Notes: a model not told the origin generated them from the sequence alone. A stretch of 64,000 nt of DNA from Mya arenaria (GCF_026914265.1 NC_069127.1:68048723-68112722), one strand, 5' to 3'; positions 25,061-38,920 are shown, counted from the stretch's first letter. Translations and numbers: made by a program.

Positions 25061-25346
25061 AACACCGGGTGGACGAGAATTAGTTATTCAACTTGTAGCT
25101 GAAAAAGTTCGTATTTATTCATTTAACTATTTTAGTTTATTTGTATGTATATAGAAGTGTTGTTTTGTTCTTTGGCTTCGTGCCATTATTTAACAATACT
25201 ATGTCATATGCTGGCTATTAGATTGGAATTAACTGCATAAGAGGTTTATCATAGTTGTATTTTGGTAAGAAATACATTGAACTGTTATTAAATATGAACA
25301 TATAAATCAGATTATTTATTTTTGTATGCGGTCTCTTTCAGACAAA

Positions 25347-27085
25347 ATGAACTCCGTAATCTCAATTGTTCTACTTGTGGTAGCGGTGTCGGCAGGTCAG
25401 TGTGCGGCTTTATTTAATATTAAATGAACACAATGTTATAATGAAATAAGACATAAAATATCATGTCTTGCTAAATAAAATTCTACTTTTACTTTTAAAA
25501 AATCTCTCCGATTTCTGACGTCCACTCTCAAAATTCGAAGAGTTAACTAGTAGTTCATTTTCCTGAAATGACCAGAAAAACTGCAATGTGAAAGTTACAC
25601 GCATTTGAACTCTTTAATCATAAATTTTCGCATAAAGTATTCAAGCGCTTGTATCACATAAATAATTTTGATATCAGTTCGATATCTTACTTACTTGAAA
25701 ATCAATGAAAACAAACCGAAAACCGATATAAATACAACTCTGTATGTATTTTAAATGTTTATTAAATCTAACATGGTCGCTGTCAGAATGAGCCTTACCA
25801 CCTAGGATTCAGTTATTGCCGAATCTAGATTTTGTTACAATTTGTTTCGTATTCTTTTGAAAACTGTGTAGCTGTTGACGCAGAAAGCCCAGGTTGTGTG
25901 TGCAATTATAACTGGGATCCAGTCTGCGGAGCAGATGGCAAAACCTATGGAAATAAGTGTGCCCTAGATTGCGCGTAAGTACATATAATAATAATAGTTA
26001 TTATATAATATGATCTTTTGAAAGTGTGCGTGTATGAAAAGCATAACTAGGAGGATTTAACTTAAATATAATATTTCAACTAACTAAGCGTAGAGAAAAG
26101 ATTTCCCTTTGAAATGATACACAACTTTGTTTTATTTTTTCTGTTTTAAAAGTATGCTCTTTTCAAATCTGCTCCATTGCAAAGACTGCTGAATAATCAA
26201 TTTAACTACTACTTTTGTTGGCACGATGATACTCTAGGGCGTGGTCTTATTATGACGTTGGGTTAACTAGAATAATACTCACTATTACCACTGCGTCAAA
26301 TGGCGCCGGCGGTTATACGTACAGCTAGACGTTTGTCATAGGTCAATCTCATTTAAATGACATCTCAAACACACGATTCATTACGTACACAGCATATTTG
26401 AAATGAATATCACTGTAGAAGTTTTATGAGCTAGGTCAGAGCTAGACTCTGTGTTTCGTTTCTGTCCATATGTTATCGTCATAAACATAACATTGTGTTT
26501 TGATTAATGTTTTTACACTTTTGCATTATTTTTTATTTCAGTAAGGTTGCCCTGCTTTCAACAGGAGAATGCCCGTGCAAATGCCCCAAAAATCTAGCAC
26601 CAGTGTGCGGAAATGATGGTGTCACCTATGATAACGCATGCCTTATGAAGTGCAAGTATGTCGTCATTTCTTGTTTAATTCCCCATTCTTTTATTTCGTC
26701 GTTCATCCATTTTTATTGAAACTTGATAAGAGTTCAATTGTCATTTACGAATTTCAATGAATTCTCCAGTATTTATCCTCATTGGTGGATGACTTGGTCA
26801 GAAATGATAATGTAAACAACTTTGTGTTTTATTTGCAAGTGTATCTTATTGTAAGGAAGAGCACCCGACCCTGATCGATTCGATCTCCTATGGTTATAAT
26901 AACCGGCATCGTTAACAAACTATTGCGGCAGGGTCATGCAATACATTTATTTACACCACGTACAATGCCGCTGTCTCTGTAAGATACCAGTACATCGTTT
27001 CATAAACACAGTGGTACGGTTGTTTGAGTAATTATGTTAAATATATTTCAGGGGAGCGAGCTTCGCAAGTACAGGGCCCTGTTAG
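25347..27085 (+). CDS. Kazal gene 1: secreted two-domain Kazal serine protease inhibitor
   Basis: Exons 25347-25395, 25872-25974, 26542-26655 and 27052-27085 give 99 residues. A signal peptide (MNSVISIVLLVVAVSA) is followed by two Kazal domains with the pattern C-x-C-x7-C-x10-C-x3-C-x(n)-C: CVCNYNWDPVCG...C and CPCKCPKNLAPVCGNDG. The sixth cysteine of each domain lies in the next exon (GEC; ASTGPC-stop). By the Kazal rule (second residue after Cys2) P1 is Tyr in domain 1 and Lys in domain 2, suggesting chymotrypsin-like and trypsin-like targets. All phases agree. Likely secreted, in defence or digestion control; role inferred from family. Confidence 0.9.
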
Positions 27086-27123
27086 ATATGACGTACTGGC
27101 ATTTCCTGTCATGCATTGTCATG

Positions 27124-27129
27124 AATAAA
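27124..27129 (+). terminator. Poly(A) signal of Kazal gene 1
   Basis: AATAAA 39 bases after the stop codon of Kazal gene 1, a normal place for a short 3' UTR. Confidence 0.6.
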
Positions 27130-29374
27130 ATACTGCATAGTTGTTATTGTTTTGTTTCAACCCATACCATTATGACACGTATAGAGCCCTCGTCACACTT
27201 AATCATAAAATCTACAAATAAGATTACGGCACACGTTTCAAGTATTTTAGTTAAGATTTAGGTCATAACTGTAATAACCTTAAATTTGTATAAAAGTCAC
27301 AAATGTCAAAACATTGATTTCTGTTTAATTTTCACAACATTCTTGTCACTTTAAATACTTGCGTTAGTTCAAATACCTCAAATATGTATCAAAATAATAA
27401 ATTTATAGCACTAGAATTCAATTATTATTTTTAATTCGAGTAAGATCTTAATTAGCACCCCCAACCCCGTGCGTAACCGCTTAGGCACCCAATATCATTG
27501 CCGAACATAAATTGTGTATATCAAAATGCTAATTTTACTTTACGACCGACTGCATACACATCTAATAACTTTTGTATACCCCCTCTTCCACAAACCCGCC
27601 AAAAATGAAATGAAAATACTCAAAACACAAAAACAACGATTACAAAACACCTTGTACGACTTTAATATGGTGCGGATATTTTGACAACACATATTTTGTC
27701 TGATATACAGGACCGTGTATTATTTTTACAAAATTATACGCTTAAAAGCACAACCGCAGGACAATGTGCTATTTAAGCCTTTCTATCGCATTCAATAAAG
27801 CATTTTCATTGATTATATTACGCGCAACTAAGCCGTGTTGCAACTCAATCGTTGAACATAACATCACTTTTGAGTTTGATTTCAGTATTCTGAACCTGAC
27901 ATCGTTGTCGTAAAAGCGCCGAGTTGTTTATGGTGTCGATGTTGTTTGGCAATATACAGATATCAATGTTCATCTGTATCAATCCTGTCAAAGTTTCATA
28001 CATTTGTCGGTGTGTTACTTCAAGTTCGACAGTTTCTAAGGCAATAACAACATTTATAATGCTGAAACTGATCTTAAACTTTCAAATAAACATTGATGGA
28101 TAATTCAACTGACGACCATATATCTTTAAAATAATATACTTAAGACACTAGCTTTCAAATTTAGCTTACGAGATAGCATATGCATTGATACATTCCGAAG
28201 TTTTTCATTGCAAAGGCATATAAATGACTTCTCTTATTGCAATTATTGACCAATTTATCAAAAGATCATATTAGGAATGATTCTTAAATCTACACTCTCA
28301 CAGATTTACCGTTTTGACAACTTTTTTTTGTCATATTTTTTTGCCACCTTTTGGGCTTATATCTGCAAACAAGTATATTACTGCTGACAAAATAAAGAAA
28401 AATGGATAAAACATCAGTTGTTAAAGTTTTTGCTACTGACCTTGTTTATGTAGATTTTTGCATAAATATAAATTTATATATATATTTGCGATCTGATATT
28501 TGTCAGCAGCCTTATATCAATGGTTTCCTAGCATTTGTGCATACATTGGCCGGTTCTAAGACAAATAAATAAACAAGTTGTCAAAATGATGAATTTGTGA
28601 GAGTGCAGCTTAAAAATTAAATATTGTGTTCACAACTGCAAAGCCTCCACACTTGAGAGGCCACAACATGCTAGTCGAAAAAGAACGGTTATTTCCCTTT
28701 TGTTTTTTAGCATTGATTTTTATTTTTCGTACGTTCATGAACGCTCGCCCGCGATTTTGAAAATCTATAAAGCGTGCATGATCTTGAAAGCAGTAAAGAG
28801 AACTCAACATGTAGAACAAAATGTCATGGGTAAAAGCACTTGTCACACTTTGCATATGGGTGAGGTGTTATAATATGTCATACACGTTTTAACAGTCCTC
28901 CCATTCTATAAGTGATTCTATTACATAATTCTTATGACGAGGACATGCAATTCCACATTGTTTATCTAACGTGTCACAATTTTAAAACTGGATACATTAG
29001 TGTCATTTTATCAGTTGTTAACGTAAATGTGCTGTGCTATGTTTATCAATCTACGCCGTTGCTTTCTTTGCAAACTACGCGAAAAATGATCACGGAAGTT
29101 CGACCGGTTCAAGCAAAATGAACCAAAATGTTATTGTTCAGAAAATCAAGTACGAATATAAGTATAGATAAATGCAGACTTATAATTCTTAAAATTATTA
29201 ACTCAATTAATATTTAACTTGGTAACAGTTTGAGTGGTTAAAAACTCCAATAAAGTTCACACAGTAACAACATAATTTTCATTCCAGATTTACATTCATA
29301 TAAAAATGTTGACCTAAAACTCCTTTTGTTTGATTCAATATTATTATGTTATCTTTGTTTGGTCCTTGTTTTAA
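27130..29374. other. Intergenic, no gene recognised
   Basis: AT-rich sequence between two convergent Kazal genes. Open frames are under about 85 codons and show no family features. No tandem repeat noticed. Confidence 0.5.
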
Positions 29375-29940
29375 TACAGTGATGCTATTTATTTTAAAAC
29401 TCTATGATCAGACAGTTTCAAACCATTTGTTTTTCTAAGGCAGACTGTGTGTGATGCTCATAGTTTCAAACAATGACTACCTCGTATCTTTGAAAAGTTT
29501 TTGCATAAGGTTCTCTTAATTGTATTCCTCCGACTGCAGATAGAGTTGGGACTTCTAATCATTGAAATACTTTTGTTTAAATATTAGTTTATTCTTATTT
29601 GTTTTATTATTAAGTTTCCTTTCACCTTTTACGTTTTTTCGTTATTCAGGATTGTAGGGATAAATGTGAGGTTTGTGCACGTAAACTGGTTTAAACCCCC
29701 AGTAAATTTACATTTTACTGACCGTTCTTAGGCGGTACCTTATTCTTGATAAACATACCTAGTTTTTTATATAGTTGATATGCACTGTGCTGTTTTGGAG
29801 TTTTGTGCTATTGTTCCATGTTTCTTGTTTGTGATTTTGTTTGTTTTTCTGTTCTTTGTCTTTAGCGTTTACCCTGTACCACCAAACGGAGTTTAACTTT
29901 TGGCTACTGAGCTTGTTTCGGTATATATTTTTATATAAGT
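29375..29940 (-). repeat. Dispersed repeat family R1, long copy (-)
   Basis: Reverse complement of the copy at 23886-24430, aligning over about 550 bp with small gaps. On the + strand it ends in GCTACTGAGCTTGTTTCGG and starts near AAACTCTATGATCAGAC. The two copies face each other across Kazal gene 1 in inverted orientation. Confidence 0.8.
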
Positions 29941-30449
29941 ATTGGGAAAAAAGATTCTACTCCAAATAATAGTCTTATTTCAACAGGTACTTCAGACTAA
30001 AATATTTTCTTATAAGATATTTCAGCTATTATGATAGATTGAAGGCCACTTTTGTTAAACCCTTCATGTTGCAAATTGGGGCGAAAACGTATATTTAATT
30101 ACACAGAAAACTGGTGTTTTAAAGAATCAACTCCGAGAATACTGCAATGCAACTATGCTTGATAGTTTGGTAAACCACTCTATCGAAAAGGGCTTTAAGA
30201 TTCATAATAATACTTTTGTTTGCTAACGTTTTTAATTGTTGTTCAGTTTCATAGCATGGCTTTAATTGGATCGTATAGAAGTAATTTATCATACAGTGTC
30301 GCTTAAAATGTAAACTTCTTATAACCAATTTGGTCAACATTCCCTTTCTGCTCCAAAATATAGTATTTTTTCGCTTTACGCAAAATCGAATATTTTTCTT
30401 GTTGATAAAACATGAAGTCAAGAATCCTATTTAATTGTTCGAACAACGT

Positions 30450-30471
30450 TTTATTTGCCAAGTCTTTTATT
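30450..30471 (-). terminator. Poly(A) signals of Kazal gene 2
   Basis: Two AATAAA hexamers on the - strand (30450-30455 and 30466-30471), within 60 bases after the gene 2 stop codon. Confidence 0.6.
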
Positions 30472-30509
30472 CACATCAAAAACATTACAGAACTACTAGT
30501 AAGTTATAT

Positions 30510-32476
30510 CTAGCATGATCCAGAACTGGCGAGGGTTGCTCCACTGAAATAATTATAACACAATTAAACTACATTATCGCAATCGTTTAGATCTTTTACA
30601 GTCTTAACAAATTTAAACTCCAAAAACTAATATCTACATTGCTATTGTAAATATTTAAGGAAATTCAAAGAATCTAGCTTTATAATGTAGCGAGTGTTAT
30701 GGACCGAGCTGCTTTGTTCGCTCCAGTACAATGACTTTAGAAAAACTGTTGAACATTAAATAATTTTACAATCTAGTTTAGAACGACATGAATATTCGTA
30801 CCTTTGTTAATTGTTATGCAGATTAGTAAGCAAACATAACATATCAAGAAAAACGGGTCAACTACATACTTGCACTCCATGAGGCATTCGTTGTTATAGG
30901 TAATACCGTCATTTCCACAGACTGGATTCAGATCTTTGGTACATGCGCAAGGGCATTGTCCTTGGGAACCGAAGGCAACGTTGCTTAAAAAAATTTGCAG
31001 AAGTGTTAATACCTCTTTAATAACAATCATAGATTAATAACTGACGGTTAATCATAGAAAAACACTGCAAAACTTTAGACAGCCTAGCTCTGACAAACAT
31101 CTAGCAGTACGCAAATTATCAGATTGTATGATTTCGAGCAACTTGTTTTTCTGTTGATCACATAATGGAAAATAAATATATTCATTGTATTTGGATGCAA
31201 AAGGTTTAAATTAACTTGGGAGATTGGAAATTGACGCGAATTTGTAAAAAGGCTTTTAATAAAATGGATTGGTGTTTGTACAAAATAATTTATGAACGTT
31301 AATTACATATTTCAATGATAGACAAAATAAATGATATTAAGATCGTTCGAATTACCCATGTTTGCTCGCATAGTGAAGATTTTTACTGGGATGACCATGA
31401 GAATATTAAAGGAAAAAAATTAAATAATTTATTTTATTTGATTAGTGACACATAAATTATTTTATTGTGTACTACAAATTGTCAATACGATTTTATAGCT
31501 CATGTCATTTTCTTTTAATTCTGGTTGATGGCGTTAGCATAAACGCCCTGCAAAGAACCGTGTCCTTAACTGGCAATCATACGCATGCGCAGAGGGCTAA
31601 GCAATTTACGACAAATATACGACTGTAATAAGGCAGGTGGACCTACAAAATATGCTCTATGAAAGTAAATGTTTGTATACACCGTCACATCTGCTTTACA
31701 TTCAATGGAGCTACAGTAAATACAGTAAATCCTCGATTTTCATTGACCAACAAATATCAGCGAACACTAAGCCCAGTTGAAAGATTATCTTTGTGTCGAA
31801 TACTTCTGAAATTGCTTTCTACATAACATACAGCGTGACTGCAAGGTAATGCATAATAAAACTAGAAACACTTATTCATATTTAGTACTTACGCGCATCC
31901 CAGTTCACACATATTTCCATAGGTGTTCCCGTCCTCTCCACAAACTGGATCCCATTGGGCAATGCATCCACAAGTTGGGGTTTTAGCGTTCGCAGCTACA
32001 CAATATTCAAAAGTTCATGGAATAAATTGAGGAACTGGCACTTGTGAAAACGCACATATAGGATATCGCAAAGACTCGTAGCAATACAAATAATTCAAAT
32101 AAATATAGAACTGTCTTTATATATGTTTTCTGTTAAAAAATGAATGAAATATCTATCTAATAAAAACATGCTTTATGCGATAAAATGTATAAATGTTTTA
32201 AGTGAAATTACCGTATAGAATTTCAAGATTAAATTCGTGTAACTCAAACGACAAGGCAGTTTTTACGGGTATTTTAAGGTGAATGACATACCTTACCCCG
32301 CGATTTTCGCGTGTCGGATAGTTTTCATATGATAAGCATTAAGCATAAGACGCTATTTGGCGCCAGGGTACAAATATAGTCAAGAAATAATTGTGGATAC
32401 TAAATATGAAGTTAAACAGCTCAATCTAACCTGCCAACACAGCTACCACAAGTAGACAGGAGATTACGGACCTCAT
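30510..32476 (-). CDS. Kazal gene 2: secreted two-domain Kazal inhibitor
   Basis: Transcribed leftwards, with exons 32431-32476, 31893-31995, 30870-30983 and 30510-30543, making 98 residues. Exons 2-4 have exactly the lengths of gene 1 (103, 114 and 34 nt) and the same phases. Signal peptide MRSVISCLLVVAVLA, domain 1 CGCIAQWDPVCGEDGNTYG, domain 2 CPCACTKDLNPVCGNDG, ending ATLASSGSC-stop. P1 by the Kazal rule is Ala in domain 1 and Lys in domain 2, so domain 1 specificity probably differs from gene 1. The gene is convergent with gene 1 and divergent from gene 3. Looks intact. Confidence 0.9.
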
Positions 32477-32750
32477 TTTGTCTGAAACGGTCCGCATTCG
32501 GCGTTATTAATTTATTTGAAGATTTTTCACACCATGACTAGACTATAATACAACTATTATACAATATATTAAATTATAGTTCTATAGAAACTACAGGAGC
32601 CTAGTAGCCAACATACGAGTATAAAGTGGTGTTGAATACTTCCACACTTGTACAAACTATTCATGTAAATAACATAGTTTAATAGTAAATAAATAAGAAC
32701 AAACCTTAACAGCTACAGCTGGAATGACTTATACCCGTGTACATTGTGTT

Positions 32751-32790
32751 GGTTATATAGTCCAGTGGAACCGAGTGTACATATGTGACT
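32751..32790 (-). promoter_or_regulatory. Conserved Kazal promoter core, gene 2
   Basis: On the - strand reads ATGTACACTCGGTTCCACTG and then CTATATAACC (TATA at about 32753-32759). Same order and spacing as genes 1 and 3. The 5' UTR exon seems to end near 32704 (AAG|GTTTGT). Confidence 0.75.
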
Positions 32791-32869
32791 AACCGATGTC
32801 AGCAAAATATGCCCATGAACGCGGTTTGACAAATTACATTTCAAAACGAATCCCTGAAATCCTAAGCTT

Positions 32870-33370
32870 TTTATGTTGTTCTTGTCGCTCGAAGGAAATA
32901 ATCATGATGGTATATCCGACAGCTGGCAGAAATCGATTGCTGAACAAATACTTTTTATTGCAAAAAAACATACTACCTATCCCAAATATAGATTAACAAA
33001 TGTTTCAGGCAGCTTATTTACTAGTGGCATAGCCTTTTTTCACAAGGATGGACATGCGAGGCGCCATGTGGACGACCGCCATTCCCCGATGATAGCAAAG
33101 TTCTCATTCCATGATTGCATCACCAATACAGATGAAACATGGGTAGATTACATTGAGCCGGAAAACAAACGCATGTTAATATTGATGGGGCGGCATGACA
33201 GGCCGCAACCAAAAAAGGGCAATGTTATTAAATCCATGGGAAAATGCATTGCATCATATTTATGTACTGACGCAGGCTGCTGCTTGTTCCAATGGCCGAG
33301 GCATGGCCGACGGTTAATGCTGAATGTTATTCTAGAAAATTATTCCAATGTGAAACATGTTTTATAATAT
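32870..33370 (+). mobile_element. Mariner-type transposase fragment
   Basis: An open frame of 164 codons whose second half follows the mariner/Tc1 catalytic core: TNTDETWVDYIEPENKR (family form TGDETW-(V/I)-x-x-Y-x-P-E-x-K-R), then PQPKKGNVIKSMGK (P-x-x-K-K-x-K-V-x-x-S-x-x-K-V) and ASYLCTDAGCCLFQWPRHGR, where a F-W-D-x-x-G motif is expected. The second catalytic Asp position is thus altered (CTDAG for WDxxG). No N-terminal half and no terminal repeats found, so this is a broken DNA transposon, about 170 bp from the gene 2 promoter. Confidence 0.75.
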
Positions 33371-34156
33371 TACAAATATATAAACTTCAGTGCAATATGA
33401 ATTAAAATTATAATTAAGCAGAATGGGTTGAGAACAAATAGCGACTACAGGCGAATAACAAAATAAAGAATTATCTATCTATGATAAGTCCTTGAGGAGT
33501 AAAACACCGTAATACACGTTATAGAAATTGTAAAGTGAACTGATTACATCTTAGACGTCGCGTGGAAACGCCACGTCAGTTGTGGAATAGGTTTCAATGT
33601 TGTACAATGGAGAGTCACGTGATCGAAATGGACCAGCCAACATTATTATTTTAAAATAAAACTATAAAATATGTTTCATAAAATAACTGTTATACACAAA
33701 CACTCATATAAACTGATTAAAGAAAATGGAAACACCAAGATGCAATAAAAATCGTATGACTTATACCGTTCTTACAAACTTTTGGAGACATTTAATGGGT
33801 ATTTTTTGACTTGTCTCCAACCTCGTAGGCTACGGGTTTAAAAGCTTGGTTTACGAACCTTATGACCCGTTTCATTAACTAGTTATGGATGTTTTGCTTA
33901 ATAATAGTTGGGAAAACTTAATATATCAATGACAATTATAAAATATAACAGTATGAATGTAGAAACTGTACGTACCCCAACTATGCACTAGCAGTTCATA
34001 CATCTTGAAGTTCTTAAATAATTGTAGAAATATATCTTTTTATATAATTAATTGATTTTCGTTTAAATTTGATTTAGATTCGTCTGTTATACGGGCCCTT
34101 TTGTACTTCTAACATTAATTTCTCTGAATTTCTTTTCTCTTATATGCTCCTGGGAT

Positions 34157-34273
34157 GGTATTCATAAAATATCGTCAAGTTATATCCTAACTTAAACCAA
34201 CTTTTTCAACATGACCATGAACATAGGAAATCGACTTGAGTTAAGAAATGACTTAAGATATTATATGAATACC
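34157..34273. mobile_element. Short fold-back MITE
   Basis: 117 bp with long imperfect terminal inverted repeats: GGTATTCATAAAATATC at the left, and the reverse complement of the right end reads GGTATTCATATAATATC; the arms continue about 20 bp more. Almost the whole element is a hairpin. No coding capacity; no clear target duplication. Confidence 0.65.
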
Positions 34274-34409
34274 TGTTCACTTGTTATTATTATACCTCTT
34301 CTAAACTGGATGAGAATAGAATTTCCCTTAATCGTCCAAATATTTTGCAACACATGACTCATAGATTAAATATTAAACGTTAAGTTTACAATTGTTAACA
34401 GCACATGGG

Positions 34410-34890
34410 ACTTATGCCCCAAAGGGTAGCATATAGTTATCTGATTGTCAGTCCGTCCACACGTCCGTCCCCAAGGTTTCCGATCAATATCTAAAGAACA
34501 CTAAGGCCCAGGCTTCTTTTACTTTGTAGGCAGATAAGTCATGGCCAGCAGATAATGATTTTTGTATTTGAGGTCAGTTGGTCAGAAGTCAATGCCGTGG
34601 TGACATGGCTTCTGATCAATTTATGAAGGACCCTTAGAGTCAGGGATGTTAAACTTTCTAGATAGGTATGTAGGTAGGTCATGACCATGAAATAAACTCT
34701 ATAGATTTTGATGTTAGGGTGTAAAATGTCAAGGTCGGGATGACCTTTAGTTCAAAATCGGTTTACATTCAATATCTGAATAACAGTTTGGCTCAGGGAC
34801 ATCAAACTCAGTAATATGATTGGTCATGACCATCAGATGAACAATATTAATTTTGAGGTCAGTGAATCTAACCTTAAGATGGTCAAACAT
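34410..34890 (+). repeat. Degenerate dispersed repeat with 'aggtcagt' blocks
   Basis: Roughly 130-bp units repeat phrases such as GGTCATGACCATGA, TTGAGGTCAGT, CAATATCTGAA and AGGGACATCAAACT about three times. It resembles the tandem-cored dispersed repeats common in mollusc genomes. No ORF. Confidence 0.6.
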
Positions 34891-35445
34891 TTAAGAGTTT
34901 TAAGATAAATTTTAAGTGTTATCTATTTGCAACTTTATTACATTGATTCTATAACGTTACCAACATTTTCATATTAAACTAGATAATTCAGCAAGTCATA
35001 CACACAGGCGTGCAATTACCACGAATCTATTCCTGGTCATATAACTGCATATATCTACAAACTCTTTTAACTCTTAACTTGCCAGACGGTGCAGACGGGT
35101 TTCGACCAACAGGTTTTTTTTGTAATAATTTCATTGTCAGAAGAAGTTGGAAATATAAATCTATCGGTCATGAAAAGATCAAAGCTAGCATTATCCTTTA
35201 CCTGGTTCTTTTAATAAAATGCTGAAATTTCTGATATAATCTTGTGAGTTTTTTTGTAAGACAGTGTTGAAACCATGTCATTTAATTTGATCAATTAAAC
35301 TACTTTTGCTTACGTTGTGTACGTTGAAAGATATAAACAAATTATAGGTACTTAAATTAAATCCTCACACTGGAAAATTGTGACTTTCGGCAAACAGATA
35401 AAAAATCATTAAAAAAACAGTGAAAGTAAAAATAAAATAAAAACA

Positions 35446-36146
35446 TTATTTATTTGGAAATAGGAAATGTTTACAAACAAGTATGAACAATATAAGTATG
35501 TTTTTTAAAACAAATACTCGCCTCATATATGACAGAAGCGGCCTTGTGGAAAGACTACCTGTCAAATCTGTATAATATTCAAAATAAGCTTCATCTGTAT
35601 AAAAGCATTCTTTAGAAAACAATGCGGCGGCTACACTTCGTATTGTGTTTGTAAACATAAATAACATATTATTAACGGAATCTTTGCAAGAGCAATCTGC
35701 ACCGTTAACTATATTGTTAAAAACTGGTAAATTAGCAAAATTCCCGGAGCGGAACTGCTCCCGAAAAGAGATATTCCACTGATATTTTATTTCTGAGTTG
35801 TTTGTAGTTTCAGGTACAATACTATTACTTAGTAATGAAGTATGTAACGGAGCATGATCACTCCATTCATTGAATGATTCTATCTTAAAGTCTTTGATCT
35901 GTGAAAAATTACGCCCACTCGATAACAAATAGTCAATCACAGAACAGTCGTTATGTGACAAAAATATGTGTTGATATTACCAATACGACCGTTAACAATG
36001 CGAAAAGTTGACACTTTACAAATATCAAATAGTTTTATCCCATGATTATTATATGATTTGTCGACTGAGGCCCTGTCAGGGGTGCATTTAAATCCGTAAT
36101 TGTGACTATCAGTGTAACAGTTATAATTATCGTGAACAACTATCAT
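35446..36146 (-). mobile_element. LINE endonuclease fragment (non-LTR, APE type)
   Basis: Two overlapping - strand frames join in sense. The upstream one reads TPDRASVDKSYNNHGIKLFD and RIVNGRIG, the middle of an APE-type endonuclease; the downstream one continues CSVIDYLLSS and NEWSDHAPLHTSL, the S-D-H-x-P catalytic end. A frameshift lies near 35950. No reverse transcriptase follows, so it is an old, short remnant, of a different family from the LINE at 5.4 kb. Confidence 0.75.
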
Positions 36147-36149
36147 ATA

Positions 36150-38880
36150 AAAACATAACGTTTTCTAACAAATCAAATAAATCAACATTAACAGATTTGT
36201 ATAGGGGCGAGTCCTCGCCCCAAATATAGGTTCTATATAAATAAATATATTCGAGGATGTTAGAACAAGGTATGATCAAGTTTAAGCCAAATAGTTGTAT
36301 CGAAATGATTTCTAATTATTTCAATTCAATCGCTGAAGTTCTCTTTATAATATAAAACTATTCAACCATTATTTCGCTTTGCGTTCTTATGATGAAATTG
36401 ACGATAGAAATTATATGACTCATAAAGGAAACAAAAATCATATTTATCTTTATTTGCAAAGTCTATATTCTCTTCTTTGTCCCTTTTTTATCCATGCATA
36501 TTCCATGAAAGAAGACAGAGTTCACCTCCGTCGTGTCCCTAGCTCCTCAACGGCTTGCCCTCTACGTACAGGGTGTCTTACACTATCCATGAACGTTTGG
36601 TGATAATTCGATTACCCGATAGGTATTGTGTGTAAACATACCAAGTTTTTTTTTTCTAAAAGAACACTTTACAATCGACTGAAATATGAAAAAAGCAAAC
36701 GCGCAACTGTCGAGACATGTTTCGGCCCTCATCCAGCGTATAAGCAATAATAGCGATAATACAGCGTTTTGGTCGTAACTAACTGCAAAGGCCCTGAAAA
36801 CAGTTAATATCGGCCTGGTTACCATTTAATGGGCTTTCGCCGATGGTAACGACCTCAAAAAAGGTGTATTCATCCTATAATAACATTGCATGTTAAATAG
36901 GAGGTGTACATAAAAAATTATATTGTTTCTAACCCCAAATTGAGATTATCTAGATACTTAATTTTAGATATCATATTTTGACAATACCATGCGGTAGAAC
37001 TACTATCACCTTTTCATGGTGAATGAATTGACACTTTACACAAAACGAGTGTATACATATGTTCTTTTAATCATTTATGAAAATACTTGTCAAGTATGGT
37101 AAAATGTTACCTTTCAGACATAAGTCAATTTCACGCATAAATTGGTTTCATAATTTGGGAGTAAATGACACGTATCGTATGGGTTTATACAGCACGATTG
37201 TCGTTGGGCAGGTTTTTACTCAAAAAGAACAAATGCAGATAAAACCGTAAAACTATACGCCTGTTTACATAGTCAGCAGGTACAATGGACAATGAAAAAC
37301 ATGTCGTCTGCATTTTTATACGTGGTTATTTCGAGTGTGTTTTCATGTTCTTTTTGTATCAGAAATTCTAGTCTTGTTAAGTGCTATCAACATACGTATA
37401 ACAATCCATCAAAAATGAGTTCGAATGTATTTTCTAACTAATCATGTTATGCTAATAGCATGGAAACGTTATTAAAGTCCGATATTTATGTAAATTAGTT
37501 TGCCTTAAACACATAATTATAAACAAAGTAGGTTGTCCTAATTGAAATGTATCCATACCGTTGGGTTAGTCCATAGTTTCAAATAACACAACATGATACC
37601 ATAAAAGAAAATGTTTTGAAGTCTACTTAACGAGTCCGTACTTTCTTCATTTGAAACACGGACACATGGATGTCCATAACATAAATTGTAAAGAAAGAAA
37701 ATATGATGATCCAGTTTTGTTAAAATAAGCATTAAAGCAGGAATAGTGTTGGATGCCGTCCATACTCACAAAAGCATCGCATGAAGATGACCAATGCTCT
37801 GCATTACAAGAATTATAACAATAATAAGATTGCGAGGGCTTAGTGCAAGACTGTTGAAAGCGCATTCGGTTTTCATATTGATATAGTAATAGTCTTGCAC
37901 TATGCCTGCGGTCTGTGCATATGTTCATTGTTACAAAATATGATTTTATGTTTGGAAAAAAATGTGCGAATTTTTTTTCTTCCCTTAATACCATTCTATA
38001 ACCTCCTAGAAAACAACAAAATCAATACTTTTCAATGGTATTATTTCGAATGTCTCAGTGAAGCGATTTGGGAAACCGATTAACACATACATCATACACT
38101 TGCAAAATGAGCAAAGTATGTCTAGTCAACAACGTGCTTGCATAAGATGGAGCTTACAGACGTTGTCGCCTGGCCGATGAAAAACTGAGATAAAACCCTC
38201 TTTACGGGGAAAACTCAGAAACCTCTACCCGTTAGTCATCCAAATTTACAGGATTTTTCTCGTACCGCTTGATGTCGGGCCTCATCATCCGTAAGTTCCT
38301 TAACAATTATGTATGAAAAAAACATCATTTATATGATTCATGTATACGTACTATATTAAGTTATACAAGTGTCAGTTACAACGCTATGTTTACAAGTGAG
38401 AACAAAAAAATCATTCATATGATGAAATTGCATAATAACAGGAAACCTATACTTAAACATTTGCTTGTAAAATTTAACAATCCATTGTACGATGTGAACG
38501 TATCGCCTTCCCAGCGCTGAATGACTTAACATTAGTCCATTACAAACAAGGGATAATAAAATAATTTTCTTCTAATTCGTTTCACTTAAAGGCAGAAAAA
38601 CATATTTTTAGAACGCGTCTCGAGTTATGTCTAAAGTTTCTTAAGTGGTAGCAAAAGCACGATTGAGTTTCGGACTTTATTGATAGTATTCATACTTTTC
38701 GGCGGTTATGATATAAAAAAAAAAGTTTCGTTAAGAACCCAATTTCTGCCAGCTGGTAATTTTTCATAATTATTTCCCCGCGCGACAAAAACACATTTAA
38801 AACCGTCGGATTTCAGGGAATGGTTTTGACATGTCATTTGACAAAACGAGTCCATTGGCACATTGTTTCCAGGCACCTCT
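36150..38880. other. Intergenic, no gene recognised
   Basis: AT-rich sequence before Kazal gene 3. The longest frame, 115 codons on the - strand at 37647-37994, is Cys- and Ser-rich but has no recognisable pattern, no signal peptide and no splice support, so I treat it as chance. Confidence 0.45.
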
Positions 38881-38881
38881 T

Positions 38882-38920
38882 GGTCACAGATGTACACTCG
38901 GTTCAACTGGATTATATTAC
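38882..38920 (+). promoter_or_regulatory. Conserved Kazal promoter core, gene 3
   Basis: GATGTACACTCGGTTCAACT is identical to gene 1; the TATA position reads ATTATATTAC, weaker than TATATAAA. The following 5' UTR exon resembles gene 1 and ends at GGAAAG|GTTCGT (38966). Confidence 0.7.

Noticed and set aside
37647-37994. 115-codon Cys/Ser-rich frame (-)
   Set aside because: Cysteine spacing fits no known secreted family, there is no signal peptide, and no copy lies near the other Kazal genes.
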